Positions 1 to 11,260 of a stretch of DNA of 64,000 nt are shown in pieces. Origin of the DNA: Symbiodinium natans (lineage: Eukaryota; Sar; Dinophyceae; Suessiales; Symbiodiniaceae); the NCBI GenBank assembly GCA_905221605.1, contig CAJNDS010002207.1:126001-190000 (forward strand), written 5' to 3'. The notes beneath the pieces were generated by a model. It was not told where the DNA came from, made no database searches, and was given only the letters and a program-made list of their open reading frames with translations. The translations under genes were made by a program, and so were the position numbers. Position 1 is the stretch's first letter; every line of letters starts with the position of its first letter.

Positions 1-2154
1 GCCGACTCCATGGCCAAGGCAGCTGTGGATTTCTACGGGAATGCCTTCGACCAGAAGGTAGCCTGGACGACTTGCTTCTCCGGCGTCAAGAACATGTCGG
101 CCATGCTGAACCCGGAGCAAGACGTGTACGACAACCGCGGCTACACCACGAACAAGCACTGGGTCTCTGGTCCCAACGCAGTCTTCTCGAAGATCATGAC
201 GGCCATGCTTGAGGGTGAGTTCATGGACATGTACGACACCTTCTTCCTCATGGAGATGGACGCGGTTCCCATCAAGAGCGGCTGGCTCGACCAGTTCGAG
301 ATGGAGGCTCTCGAGATGCCGGGCGGCAACATGGCCGTCCGCGGGAGCCAGTACCTGGGCGACAAGTGGGACTTGTTCAAGTCGATGATGCCGACCTACT
401 TGGTGGAGCACATCAACGGCAACGCCATGTACAATCTGAAGCACCCCTGGACCAAGGCCGTGTACGACGCGTTCCACAGCATGGGCGGTGGCAGCATGAT
501 GGAAGAGATGGCCTTCGATGTGGCGTTTGCCATGATCACAATGGATGCCATGTCTGGAAACAGCAGCCAGTTTGCAGCTGCATGGACAGCCGCAGGTGGC
601 GACATGATGACCTACAATTGGGATTCCATGCTGGTGGGCAACTACGCCAACACCCTCCTGAACACCAGCTTCGAATTCCCAACCTACATCCGCCACGGTT
701 CCAGCAAGAACCTCTTCGAGACTGTTGAGGATGACGAAGTGACCCTGGGAGTGGCAATGTTCGACTACCAGGGGCACTTGAAGTCGACCGTGCCCACGCA
801 CCACCCCTTCAAGAAGATCCTGGCCCTGACCTACTACCCGCAGCCAGAGATGATGGAGACGATCGAGGGCCCGAACGGCAACATTAGCATGGAGACTACG
901 ACGGCCAAGAGTGATGCGTACTACCACCTGTGCGAGACAGCCTCTCTTGTGAAAACAAAGTGGTTCGCCCTCACGGACAACTACCATATCATCAAGGCAC
1001 CTGTGAGCGTTCTGATGGAGACGGACGACAAGCCCGTGTTGCCCTACGTCCTGAGGAACTCCAAGTACTGCGGCGAGCGTCCCAACTGCGAGGCTTCCAT
1101 GGAGCAGGCAGAGACGCTGTTCAGCATCACGCTGAACTACCACCACGACAAGTACGAGGTGCTGTACAAGACCGAGGATGCCAAGAAGTTCTGTACGGCT
1201 TGGGATCTCGCAACAGCATCTCAATCGTGGAGCGACTGCAGCCTGGCCTTTGGCCCTACCGGTGACGACTACATCGCCTGGAAGATCAGCGACCCAGATT
1301 ACAACATCACCAACGAGTTCACTCCGAAGGACAAGACGCGCTACGGCTGGCGAGCATGGACCAGCCTGTGGAACCCGGCTCCGGTCGATTCCCGCGACTG
1401 CAGCACAACCCTCTACGGCCCGAAGGAGTATCTGGAGACCCTCGGCAACATCTCCAAGTGCGCAGTTTCCTATGTGGAGGACGAGGCAGGCTGTGCTGGT
1501 GACACTACGTGCATGTGGAAGCCCATGTTCGAGTCGGGCGTTTGCATTCAGGACCCGAAGGCGGGTGTTGTCACCTCAACAACGGTGGCGGGAGCTGTCT
1601 ACAGCAGCATTGAAGTCTCTATGGAAATGACAGTGGAAGATCCGGCCACGATCACCGAGAACGCCACCGTGACCAATGCCATGATTGCAGGGTTTGCAGA
1701 GGTGATGGAAGTGGATGAAGAGGATGTCACGCTGGAGTTCGAGACGAACAGGCGCCTCAGTTCCCATGCAAGGAAGCTTCAGGTCACTCTGACGGCCATT
1801 TTCACTGTGACAATGCCCAGCATCGAAGCAGCCATCGAAAAGCAAGTGGCAATTGAGACAGTGTCTTTGGCGAAAACGACCGAAGCCATCAGCACTGCTG
1901 TCGCCAGCACTGGCTTCACGGGCACCGTGGAGGTCACTGGCAAGTCGACCGTTCGCGTCGCTGCACCGACGACCACGACCACGACAACGACGACCACGAC
2001 GACGACGTCGACGGCAGACAACATGACCGGTGACGATGGAGACGACGGCGACGATGGTGACGATGGTGACGATGGCGAGGAGCCGCCCAGCTCGGCAATC
2101 GCTGGCACCGCCTCTGCCGCTGTGCTAGGACTGTCCATGCTGTTCGCGGCCTAA
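1..2154 (+). CDS. Secreted glycosyltransferase-like protein, array copy 1 (5' end outside window)
   Basis: Open from base 1 in the same frame as the other copies and equivalent to about residue 69 onward of the 785-residue product, so the signal-peptide exon, intron and start of exon 2 are missing at the window edge. It keeps the EMD acidic motif, the HINGNA motif, the Cys-rich middle part, the SEA-like region, the poly-Thr and Asp-Asp-Gly tracts and the hydrophobic tail, and ends with TAA. Differences from copies 2 and 3 include FEMEALE for FETEALE, SDPDYN for SDPEYN and LSMLFAA for LAMLFAA. Function is inferred as for copy 2. Confidence 0.93.
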   Translation, partial: ADSMAKAAVDFYGNAFDQKVAWTTCFSGVKNMSAMLNPEQDVYDNRGYTTNKHWVSGPNAVFSKIMTAMLEGEFMDMYDTFFLMEMDAVPIKSGWLDQFEMEALEMPGGNMAVRGSQYLGDKWDLFKSMMPTYLVEHINGNAMYNLKHPWTKAVYDAFHSMGGGSMMEEMAFDVAFAMITMDAMSGNSSQFAAAWTAAGGDMMTYNWDSMLVGNYANTLLNTSFEFPTYIRHGSSKNLFETVEDDEVTLGVAMFDYQGHLKSTVPTHHPFKKILALTYYPQPEMMETIEGPNGNISMETTTAKSDAYYHLCETASLVKTKWFALTDNYHIIKAPVSVLMETDDKPVLPYVLRNSKYCGERPNCEASMEQAETLFSITLNYHHDKYEVLYKTEDAKKFCTAWDLATASQSWSDCSLAFGPTGDDYIAWKISDPDYNITNEFTPKDKTRYGWRAWTSLWNPAPVDSRDCSTTLYGPKEYLETLGNISKCAVSYVEDEAGCAGDTTCMWKPMFESGVCIQDPKAGVVTSTTVAGAVYSSIEVSMEMTVEDPATITENATVTNAMIAGFAEVMEVDEEDVTLEFETNRRLSSHARKLQVTLTAIFTVTMPSIEAAIEKQVAIETVSLAKTTEAISTAVASTGFTGTVEVTGKSTVRVAAPTTTTTTTTTTTTTSTADNMTGDDGDDGDDGDDGDDGEEPPSSAIAGTASAAVLGLSMLFAA

Positions 2155-3345
2155 GCCGTAAGCCATGCAGAACACGCACCTGCGAAAGGAGATTGCTAGG
2201 CTGCCAAGAGTCCTTGCAGAACGTCCATGAGTGTCATGTTCTGAGTTGGATGTGCAACCTTTGCAGGAGGCTGGAAGGCCCACTAATTCGAGAAACTTTT
2301 CTGATGGGGTGAACAGCCCCACGGCTGACTTTGTTTTGCCGCAGCTTGATCCTGGTCCTAGTTCTGTGGCCGGCAGCGAGCTGCAAAGCCCTGCGCTCAA
2401 ACCGTACATTCACATGGGCAAGCGCCGGGCGCCACAAGAGGCGCGCCCGAACACCACGAAACACGCCAACGTGTCAACGACGCCAGCGCGTCGTAGGCCA
2501 AGCCTCGGCGACGACTGCGATTCGCAAGTGATTTTGGAAAGCGAAAAGAACTTTGGCCCCCTTGCACGTTGTTTCCGGAAGTCGGGGGCGAAAGTCGTAC
2601 ACGCAGAAGCCGCCGCATGAAGCCATCGGAAGGCAGGAACATGTAGTAAAGCTGAGCCGATCCTACGTCCCTATCGGGGTGCCTAGGCTGAGTTCAATGC
2701 CTTCAGCGCAAAGTCCTCGTCAACGCTTCAGGACTCGATTCAGGACTGCCAGGGCATTGAGGCTTTCTCAGCCCGAAGCCCTAATCTGCAATGGGAGTGG
2801 CTGCGGGGTGGTTAGCGCGCGCCAGGCCTATGTCAGATTGGGTAGAAGGTGGCAAGTGGAAGGCGTCACGCGGCAAGCTCTGTGCTCACGCACGTGCGTG
2901 CACCCCAAAGACTCCTGCGAACGGGCGCACCTGGCTCTTGAAGTTTGGAGCCTTGTGCAGCTGAAGAGCTGGCGCTGAGAAGGGAGCAGCTTCGTCGGAT
3001 CTGCACCTGACTGTTGCGTGCACCAGATAATGCCAGGATTCTTGGCGGAACTTGCTGGTATTCTTGGAGATGCACTGCTTGCCGCCACGCCCTCAGATTC
3101 CGGACTGCTTCCGGACTGCTCAAAGAAGGCCCCGCATGATGGCTGCCAGATGCTGACCCTGCGCACCCCCCGCCACTGACATTCTGCACATTCCGATGGC
3201 CTGGGTATTGTTTCCGACGCTTCTCCCAGCATTGTAGGGCAAATGACCTCAAGCCGCCAAGCCCATCCTTCTCAAGCGCCGGGGCAAACTTCCCCACCAC
3301 TGCCACCAAAGGCCTGAAACAGCGTTGCGTGATTTGCAACCTGCC
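2155..3345. other. Spacer between array copies 1 and 2
   Basis: About 1.2 kb of non-coding sequence, largely conserved with the spacers after copies 2 and 3. The part just before the next start codon holds a pyrimidine-rich stretch with AG dinucleotides (for example 3309-3322) that could serve as a spliced-leader trans-splice acceptor. No TATA box or convincing spliced-leader relic is seen. The short ORFs here are not supported. Confidence 0.7.
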
Positions 3346-6102
3346 ATGAAGCTGCCAGCCTTGTTGCTCGCTGCCCTGGGATTCGTCCAGCTGAGGGCTT
3401 CAGGACGGGGTCTCTGTTTTGTGTTGGTCCGCTTCTCTCTCCTTGTTCTACGCTGTACCATCGCTTTTATCGGGCATTATCCGGTCCTAGCTCGCCGCCG
3501 TACACCCGTTCTCTGTTGAAATGCTGCCTCCAGCATCTACGTTTGCAACATTTGCAAAGCTACAGAGGCACATCTGAAGTGAAGTCAGAATCGTCGTATG
3601 GTCGAACGGTCGCTATGGTCGATGGAGTTTCCGCCGATGTCAATAATGCCCACTGAAGCCAACATCCACCCCGCATGAACCTAACTTTGAACCTAACTTT
3701 GAACCTCGAAGCCCTTACTCAAACCTCCTAACTTACCCAAAAACTTTGCCCATCCTTGTTATGTTCATTCTTGCTCATGTGTCTGAAAAGGAGCCTCCAA
3801 CCTCGCAGTGGTCCGTGTGTTCTCGACGGAGGAGGAGGTGCAGCTGCTCATGGACAGTGCTGCTATGTGGGAGTCCTCAATGCCATGCGCCAGCAAGTCC
3901 AACATGAGCATGATCGATCTCATCCTGGTCTTTAGCAAGGATCTGGCGGCCGACTCCATGGCCAAGGCAGCTGTGGATTTCTACGGGAATGCCTTCGACC
4001 AGAAGGTAGCCTGGACGACTTGCTTCTCCGGCGTCAAGAACATGTCGGCCATGCTGAACCCGGAGCAAGACGTGTACGACAACCGCGGCTACACCACGAA
4101 CAAGCACTGGGTCTCTGGTCCCAACGCAGTCTTCTCGAAGATCATGACGGCCATGCTTGAGGGTGAGTTCATGGACATGTACGACACCTTCTTCCTCATG
4201 GAGATGGACGCGGTTCCCATCAAGAGCGGCTGGCTCGACCAGTTCGAGACGGAGGCTCTCGAGATGCCGGGCGGCAACATGGCCGTCCGCGGGAGCCAGT
4301 ACCTGGGCGACAAGTGGGACTTGTTCAAGTCGATGATGCCGACCTACTTGGTGGAGCACATCAACGGCAACGCCATGTACAATCTGAAGCACCCCTGGAC
4401 CAAGGCTGTGTACGACGCGTTCCACAGCATGGGCGGTGGCAGCATGATGGAAGAGATGGCCTTCGATGTGGCGTTTGCCATGATCACAATGGATGCCATG
4501 TCTGGAAACAGCAGCCAGTTTGCAGCTGCGTGGACAGCCGCAGGTGGCGACATGATGACCTACAATTGGGATTCCATGCTGGTGGGCAACTACGCCAACA
4601 CCCTCCTGAACACCAGCTTCGAATTCCCAACCTACATCCGCCACGGTTCCAGCAAGAACCTCTTCGAGACTGTTGAGGATGACGAAGTGACCCTGGGAGT
4701 GGCAATGTTCGACTACCAGGGGCACTTGAAGTCGACCGTGCCCACGCACCACCCCTTCAAGAAGATCCTGGCCCTGACCTACTACCCGCAGCCAGAGATG
4801 ATGGAGACGATCGAGGGCCCGAACGGCAACATTAGCATGGAGACTACGACGGCCAAGAGTGATGCGTACTACCACCTGTGCGAGACAGCCTCTCTTGTGA
4901 AAACGAAGTGGTTCGCCCTCACGGACAACTACCACATCATCAAGGCACCTGTGAGCGTTCTGATGGAGACGGACGACAAGCCCGTGCTGCCCTACGTCCT
5001 GAGGAACTCCAAGTACTGCGGCGAGCGTCCCAACTGCGAGGCTTCCATGGAGCAGGCAGAGACGCTGTTCAGCATCACGCTGAACTACCACCACGACAAG
5101 TACGAGGTGCTGTACAAGACCGAGGATGCCAAGAAGTTCTGTACGGCTTGGGATCTCGCAACAGCATCTCAATCGTGGAGCGATTGCAGCCTGGCCTTTG
5201 GCCCTACCGGGGACGACTACATCGCCTGGAAGATCAGCGACCCAGAGTACAACATCACCAACGAGTTCACTCCGAAGGACAAGACACGCTACGGCTGGCG
5301 AGCATGGACCAGCCTGTGGAACCCGGCTCCGGTCGATTCCCGCGACTGCAGCACAACCCTCTACGGCCCGAAGGAGTATCTGGAGACCCTCGGCAACATC
5401 TCCAAGTGCGCAGTTTCCTATGTGGAGGACGAGGCAGGCTGTGCTGGTGACACTACGTGCATGTGGAAGCCAATGTTCGAGTCGGGCGTTTGCATTCAGG
5501 ACCCGAAGGCGGGTGTTGTCACCTCAACAACGGTGGCGGGAGCTGTCTACAGCAGCATTGAAGTCTCTATGGAAATGACAGTGGAAGATCCGGCCACGAT
5601 CACCGAGAACGCCACCGTGACCAATGCCATGATTGCAGGGTTTGCAGAGGTGATGGAAGTGGATGAAGAGGATGTCACGCTGGAGTTCGAGACGAACCGG
5701 CGCCTCAGTTCCCATGCAAGGAAGCTTCAGGTCACTCTGACGGCCATTTTCACTGTGACAATGCCCAGCATCGAAGCAGCCATCGAAAAGCAAGTGGCAA
5801 TTGAGACAGTGTCTTTGGCGAAAACGACCGAAGCCATCAGCACTGCTGTCGCCAGCACTGGCTTCACGGGCACCGTGGAGGTCACCGGCAAGTCGACGGT
5901 TCGCGTCGCTGCACCGACGACCACGACCACGACAACGACGACCACGACGACGACGTCGACGGCAGACAACATGACCGGTGACGATGGAGACGACGGCGAC
6001 GATGGTGACGATGGTGACGATGGCGAGGAGCCGCCCAGCTCGGCAATCGCTGGCACCGCCTCTGCCGCTGTGCTAGGACTGGCCATGCTGTTCGCGGCCT
6101 AA
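3346..6102 (+). CDS. Secreted, probably GPI-anchored glycosyltransferase-like protein, array copy 2 (join 3346-3409, 3809-6102)
   Basis: Exon 1 encodes a signal peptide (MKLPALLLAALGFVQLRAS). Removing the 3410-3808 intron (G|GT...AG) rebuilds a GTG Val codon and gives 785 residues. Residues 22-330 look like a glycosyltransferase: a hydrophobic beta-strand (MIDLILVFSKD), then FFLMEMDAVPI, in which EMD (about 153-155) resembles a DxD/ExD nucleotide-sugar and metal site, then GSQYLGDKW and HINGNAMYN (about 205). A Cys-rich middle follows. Around 545-650 is a SEA-like beta/alpha region common in dinoflagellate surface proteins. The tail is poly-Thr, Asp-Asp-Gly repeats and a short hydrophobic end with small residues before it, as in GPI signals. 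Role inferred: secretory-pathway or cell-surface glycan work. The family assignment is by motif only; the donor sugar is unknown. Confidence 0.92.
3410..3808 (+). other. Intron of array copy 2
   Basis: The donor is CGGG|GTCTCTG at 3409/3410 and the acceptor is CCTCGCAG at 3808. Length is 399 bases against 340 in copies 3 and 4. The extra length comes from a local insertion near 3590-3710 that contains a short direct repeat of CCTAACTTTGAA. The same phase-1 junction in the other complete copies supports the splice call. Confidence 0.85.
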
Positions 6103-7347
6103 GGCATCTGCCAAGAGTCCATGCAGAACTTCCATGAGTGTCCTGTTCTGAGTGGGGTGTGCAACTTTTGCGAGAGGCTGGAAGGGCCATTGATTTGTGC
6201 AGACAGCCCCCTTTGGCAGTCACTTTTTCTGAGGGGGTGAACACCCCCACGGCTGATTTTGCCGCAGCTTGATCCTGGTCTTAGTCTTAGTTGCATGGCC
6301 GGCAGCGAGCTGCAAAGCCCTGCGAATACGGGCGCAGCAAGAGGCGCGCCCGAACACCACGAAACACGCCAACGTGTCAACCACGTCAGCGCGTCGTAGG
6401 CCAAGCCTCGGCGACGACTGCGATTCCGCAAGTGATTTTGGAGAGCGAAAAGAAGTTTCCAGTGCATGTGATCCGGAACTTAATGGACTTTATCACGACA
6501 TATCTGTTGCCCGCCGTCGTAGCAGGCTGCCACAAGTAGGTTTCCGTGACTTTGGCCCCCCCTCGAGCTGAAAGTCATGCACGCAGAAGCCGCCACATCA
6601 GGCCATCGGAAGGCCAATGCCGCAGCCAGGAACATCTAGTAAAGCTGAGTCGACCCTGCGTTTCCACCCCGGGGTCCTTAGGCTGAGTTCAATGCCGTCA
6701 GCATCCTTCAGCGCAAGGTCCTCGTCCACGTTTCGGGCTCGATTCAGGACTGCCGGGCACTGAGGTTGCTCCGAAACCCTAATCTCTAAAGAAGTGGGAG
6801 TGGCTGCGGGGCGGTTAGCGCGCGCCAGGCCTATGTCAGATTAGGTAGAAGGTGGCAAGTGGAAGGCGTCACGCGGCAAGCTCTGTGCTCACGCACGTGC
6901 GTGCACCCCAAAGACTCCTGCGAACGGGCGCACCTGGCTCCTGAAGTTTGGAGACTTGTGCAGCTGAAGAGCTGGCGCTGAGAAGGGAGCAGCTTCGTCG
7001 GATCTGCACCTGACTGTTGCGTGCACCAGATAATGCCAGGATTCTTGGCGGAACTTGCTGGTATACTTGGAGATGCACTGCTTGCCGCCACGCCCTCAGA
7101 TTCCGGACTGCTTCCGGACTGCTCAAAGAAGGCCCCGCATGATGGCTGCCAGATGCTGACCCTGCACACCCCCGCCACTGACATTCTGCACATTCCGATG
7201 GCCTGGGTATTGTTTCCGACGCTTCTCCCAGCATTGTAGGGCAAATGACCTCAAGCCGCCAAGCCCATCCTTCTCAAGCGCCGGGGCAAACTTCCCCACC
7301 ACTGCCACCAAAGGCCTGAAACAGCGTTGCGTGATTTGCAACCTGCC
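6103..7347. other. Spacer between array copies 2 and 3
   Basis: Non-coding spacer of about 1.25 kb, nearly identical to 10046-11260 and homologous to 2155-3345. It carries the presumed 3' UTR of copy 2 and the trans-splicing region of copy 3. No gene is supported. Confidence 0.7.
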
Positions 7348-10045
7348 ATGAAGCTGCCAGCCTTGTTGCTCGCTGCCCTGGGATTCGTCCAGCTGAGGGC
7401 TTCAGGACGGGGTCTCTGTTTTGTGTTGGTCCGCTTCTCTCTCCTTGTTCTACGCTGTACCATCGCTTTTATCGGGCATTATCCGGTCCTAGCTCGCCGC
7501 CGTACACCCGTTCTCTGTTGAAATGCTGCCTCCAGCATCTACGTTTGCAACATTTGCAAAGCTACAGAGGCACATCTGAAGTCAGAAACGTCATATGGTC
7601 GAACGGTCGATGGAGTTTCTGCCTAACTTTGAACCTCGAAGCCCGCACCCAAACCCTTCTAACTTACCCACAAACTTTGCCCATCCTTGCTATGTTCATT
7701 CTTTGTGCAGAGAGTTCCCATGTGTCTGAAAAGGAGCCTCCAACCTCGCAGTGGTCCGTGTGTTCTCGACGGAGGAGGAGGTGCAGCTGCTCATGGACAG
7801 TGCTGCTATGTGGGAGTCCTCAATGCCATGCGCCAGCAAGTCCAACATGAGCATGATCGATCTCATCCTGGTCTTCAGCAAGGATCTGGCGGCCGACTCC
7901 ATGGCCAAGGCAGCTGTGGATTTCTACGGGAATGCCTTCGACCAGAAGGTAGCCTGGACGACTTGCTTCTCCGGCGTCAAGAACATGTCGGCCATGCTGA
8001 ACCCGGAGCAAGATGTGTACGACAACCGCGGCTACACCACGAACAAGCACTGGGTCTCTGGTCCCAACGCAGTCTTCTCGAAGATCATGACGGCCATGCT
8101 TGAGGGTGAGTTCATGGACATGTACGACACCTTCTTCCTCATGGAGATGGACGCGGTTCCCATCAAGAGCGGCTGGCTCGACCAGTTCGAGACGGAGGCT
8201 CTTGAGATGCCGGGCGGCAACATGGCCGTCCGCGGGAGCCAGTACCTGGGCGACAAGTGGGACTTGTTCAAGTCGATGATGCCGACCTACTTGGTGGAGC
8301 ACATCAACGGCAACGCCATGTACAATCTGAAGCACCCCTGGACCAAGGCTGTGTACGACGCGTTCCACAGCATGGGCGGTGGCAGCATGATGGAAGAGAT
8401 GGCCTTCGATGTGGCGTTTGCCATGATCACAATGGATGCCATGTCTGGAAACAGCAGCCAGTTTGCAGCTGCATGGACAGCCGCAGGTGGCGACATGATG
8501 ACCTACAATTGGGATTCCATGCTGGTGGGCAACTACGCCAACACCCTCCTGAACACCAGCTTCGAATTCCCAACTTACATCCGCCACGGTTCCAGCAAGA
8601 ACCTCTTCGAGACTGTTGAGGATGACGAAGTGACCCTGGGAGTGGCAATGTTCGACTACCAGGGGCACTTGAAGTCGACCGTGCCCACGCACCACCCCTT
8701 CAAGAAGATCCTGGCCCTGACCTACTACCCGCAGCCAGAGATGATGGAGACGATCGAGGGCCCGAACGGCAACATTAGCATGGAGACTACGACGGCCAAG
8801 AGTGATGCGTACTACCACCTGTGCGAGACAGCCTCTCTTGTGAAAACGAAGTGGTTCGCCCTCACGGACAACTACCACATCATCAAGGCACCTGTGAGCG
8901 TTCTGATGGAGACGGACGACAAGCCCGTGCTGCCCTACGTCCTGAGGAACTCCAAGTACTGCGGTGAGCGTCCCAACTGCGAGGCTTCCATGGAGCAGGC
9001 AGAGACGCTGTTCAGCATCACGCTGAACTACCACCACGACAAGTACGAGGTGCTGTACAAGACCGAGGATGCCAAGAAGTTCTGTACGGCTTGGGATCTC
9101 GCAACAGCATCTCAATCGTGGAGCGATTGCAGCCTGGCCTTTGGCCCTACCGGGGACGACTACATCGCCTGGAAGATCAGCGACCCAGAGTACAACATCA
9201 CCAACGAGTTCACTCCGAAGGACAAGACACGCTACGGCTGGCGAGCATGGACCAGCCTGTGGAACCCGGCTCCAGTCGATTCCCGCGACTGCAGCACAAC
9301 CCTCTACGGCCCGAAGGAGTATCTGGAGACCCTCGGCAACATCTCCAAGTGCGCAGTTTCCTATGTGGAGGACGAGGCAGGCTGTGCTGGTGACACTACG
9401 TGCATGTGGAAGCCCATGTTCGAGTCGGGCGTTTGCATTCAGGACCCGAAGGCGGGTGTTGTCACCTCAACAACGGTGGCGGGAGCTGTCTACAGCAGCA
9501 TTGAAGTCTCTATGGAAATGACAGTGGAAGATCCGGCCACGATCACCGAGAACGCCACCGTGACCAATGCCATGATTGCAGGGTTTGCAGAGGTGATGGA
9601 AGTGGATGAAGAGGATGTCACGCTGGAGTTCGAGACGAACAGGCGCCTCAGTTCCCATGCAAGGAAGCTTCAGGTCACTCTGACGGCCATTTTCACTGTG
9701 ACAATGCCCAGCATCGAAGCAGCCATCGAAAAGCAAGTGGCAATTGAGACAGTGTCTTTGGCGAAAACGACCGAAGCCATCAGCACTGCTGTCGCCAGCA
9801 CTGGCTTCACAGGCACCGTGGAGGTCACCGGCAAGTCGACGGTTCGCGTCGCTGCACCGACGACCACGACCACGACAACGACGACCACGACGACGACGTC
9901 GACGGCAGACAACATGACCGGTGACGATGGAGACGACGGCGACGATGGTGACGATGGTGACGATGGCGAGGAGCCGCCCAGCTCGGCAATCGCTGGCACC
10001 GCCTCTGCCGCTGTGCTAGGACTGGCCATGCTGTTCGCGGCCTAA
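7348..10045 (+). CDS. Secreted glycosyltransferase-like protein, array copy 3 (join 7348-7411, 7752-10045)
   Basis: Same two-exon structure as copy 2, with intron 7412-7751 (340 bases). The predicted protein looks identical to copy 2; I see no amino-acid difference between them, while several silent differences are present. The long apparent minus-strand ORF opposite the N-terminal half is an antisense shadow created by the biased codon use of this gene. All domain features of copy 2 are intact. Confidence 0.93.
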
Positions 10046-11260
10046 GGCATCTGCCAAGAGTCCATGCAGAACTTCCATGAGTGTCCTGTTCTGAGTGGGG
10101 TGTGCAACTTTTGCGAGAGGCTGGAAGGGCCATTGATTTGTGCAGACAGCCCCCTTTGGCAGTCACTTTTTCTGAGGGGGTGAACACCCCCACGGCTGAT
10201 TTTGCCGCAGCTTGATCCTGGTCTTAGTCTTAGTTGCATGGCCGGCAGCGAGCTGCAAAGCCCTGCGAATACGGGCGCAGCAAGAGGCGCGCCCGAACAC
10301 CACGAAACACGCCAACGTGTCAACCACGTCAGCGCGTCGTAGGCCAAGCCTCGGCGACGACTGCGATTCCGCAAGTGATTTTGGAGAGCGAAAAGAAGTT
10401 TCCAGTGCATGTGATCCGGAACTTAATGGACTTTATCACGACATATCTGTTGCCCGCCGTCGTAGCAGGCTGCCACAAGTAGGTTTCCGTGACTTTGGCC
10501 CCCCCTCGAGCTGAAAGTCATGCACGCAGAAGCCGCCACATCAGGCCATCGGAAGGCCAATGCCGCAGCCAGGAACATCTAGTAAAGCTGAGTCGACCCT
10601 GCGTTTCCACCCCGGGGTCCTTAGGCTGAGTTCAATGCCGTCAGCATCCTTCAGCGCAAGGTCCTCGTCCACGTTTCGGGCTCGATTCAGGACTGCCGGG
10701 CACTGAGGTTGCTCCGAAACCCTAATCTCTAAAGAAGTGGGAGTGGCTGCGGGGCGGTTAGCGCGCGCCAGGCCTATGTCAGATTAGGTAGAAGGTGGCA
10801 AGTGGAAGGCGTCACGCGGCAAGCTCTGTGCTCACGCACGTGCGTGCACCCCAAAGACTCCTGCGAACGGGCGCACCTGGCTCTTGAAGTTTGGAGACTT
10901 GTGCAGCTGAAGAGCTGGCGCTGAGAAGGGAGCAGCTTCGTCGGATCTGCACCTGACTGTTGCGTGCACCAGATAATGCCAGGATTCTTGGCGGAACTTG
11001 CTGGTATACTTGGAGATGCACTGCTTGCCGCCACGCCCTCAGATTCCGGACTGCTTCCGGACTGCTCAAAGAAGGCCCCGCATGATGGCTGCCAGATGCT
11101 GACCCTTCCGATGGCCTGGGTATTGTTTCCGACGCTTCTCCCAGCATTGTAGGGCAAATGACCTCAAGCCGCCAAGCCCATCCTTCTCAAGCGCCGGGGC
11201 AAACTTCCCCACCACTGCCACCAACGGCCTGAAACAGCGTTGCGTGATTTGCAACCTGCC
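10046..11260. other. Spacer between array copies 3 and 4
   Basis: Non-coding spacer homologous to the other two. It lacks about 30 bases around 11105 (between GCTGACCC and TTCCGATGG) that are present in the equivalent spot before copy 3. The rest is almost identical, so this is a recent deletion. Confidence 0.7.

Noticed and set aside
3877-5172. 431-codon minus-strand ORF opposite array copy 2 (also opposite copies 3 and 4)
   Set aside because: It lies wholly antisense to a well-supported CDS and arises from its G/C-ending codons; composition is His/Val/Leu-rich with no domain.
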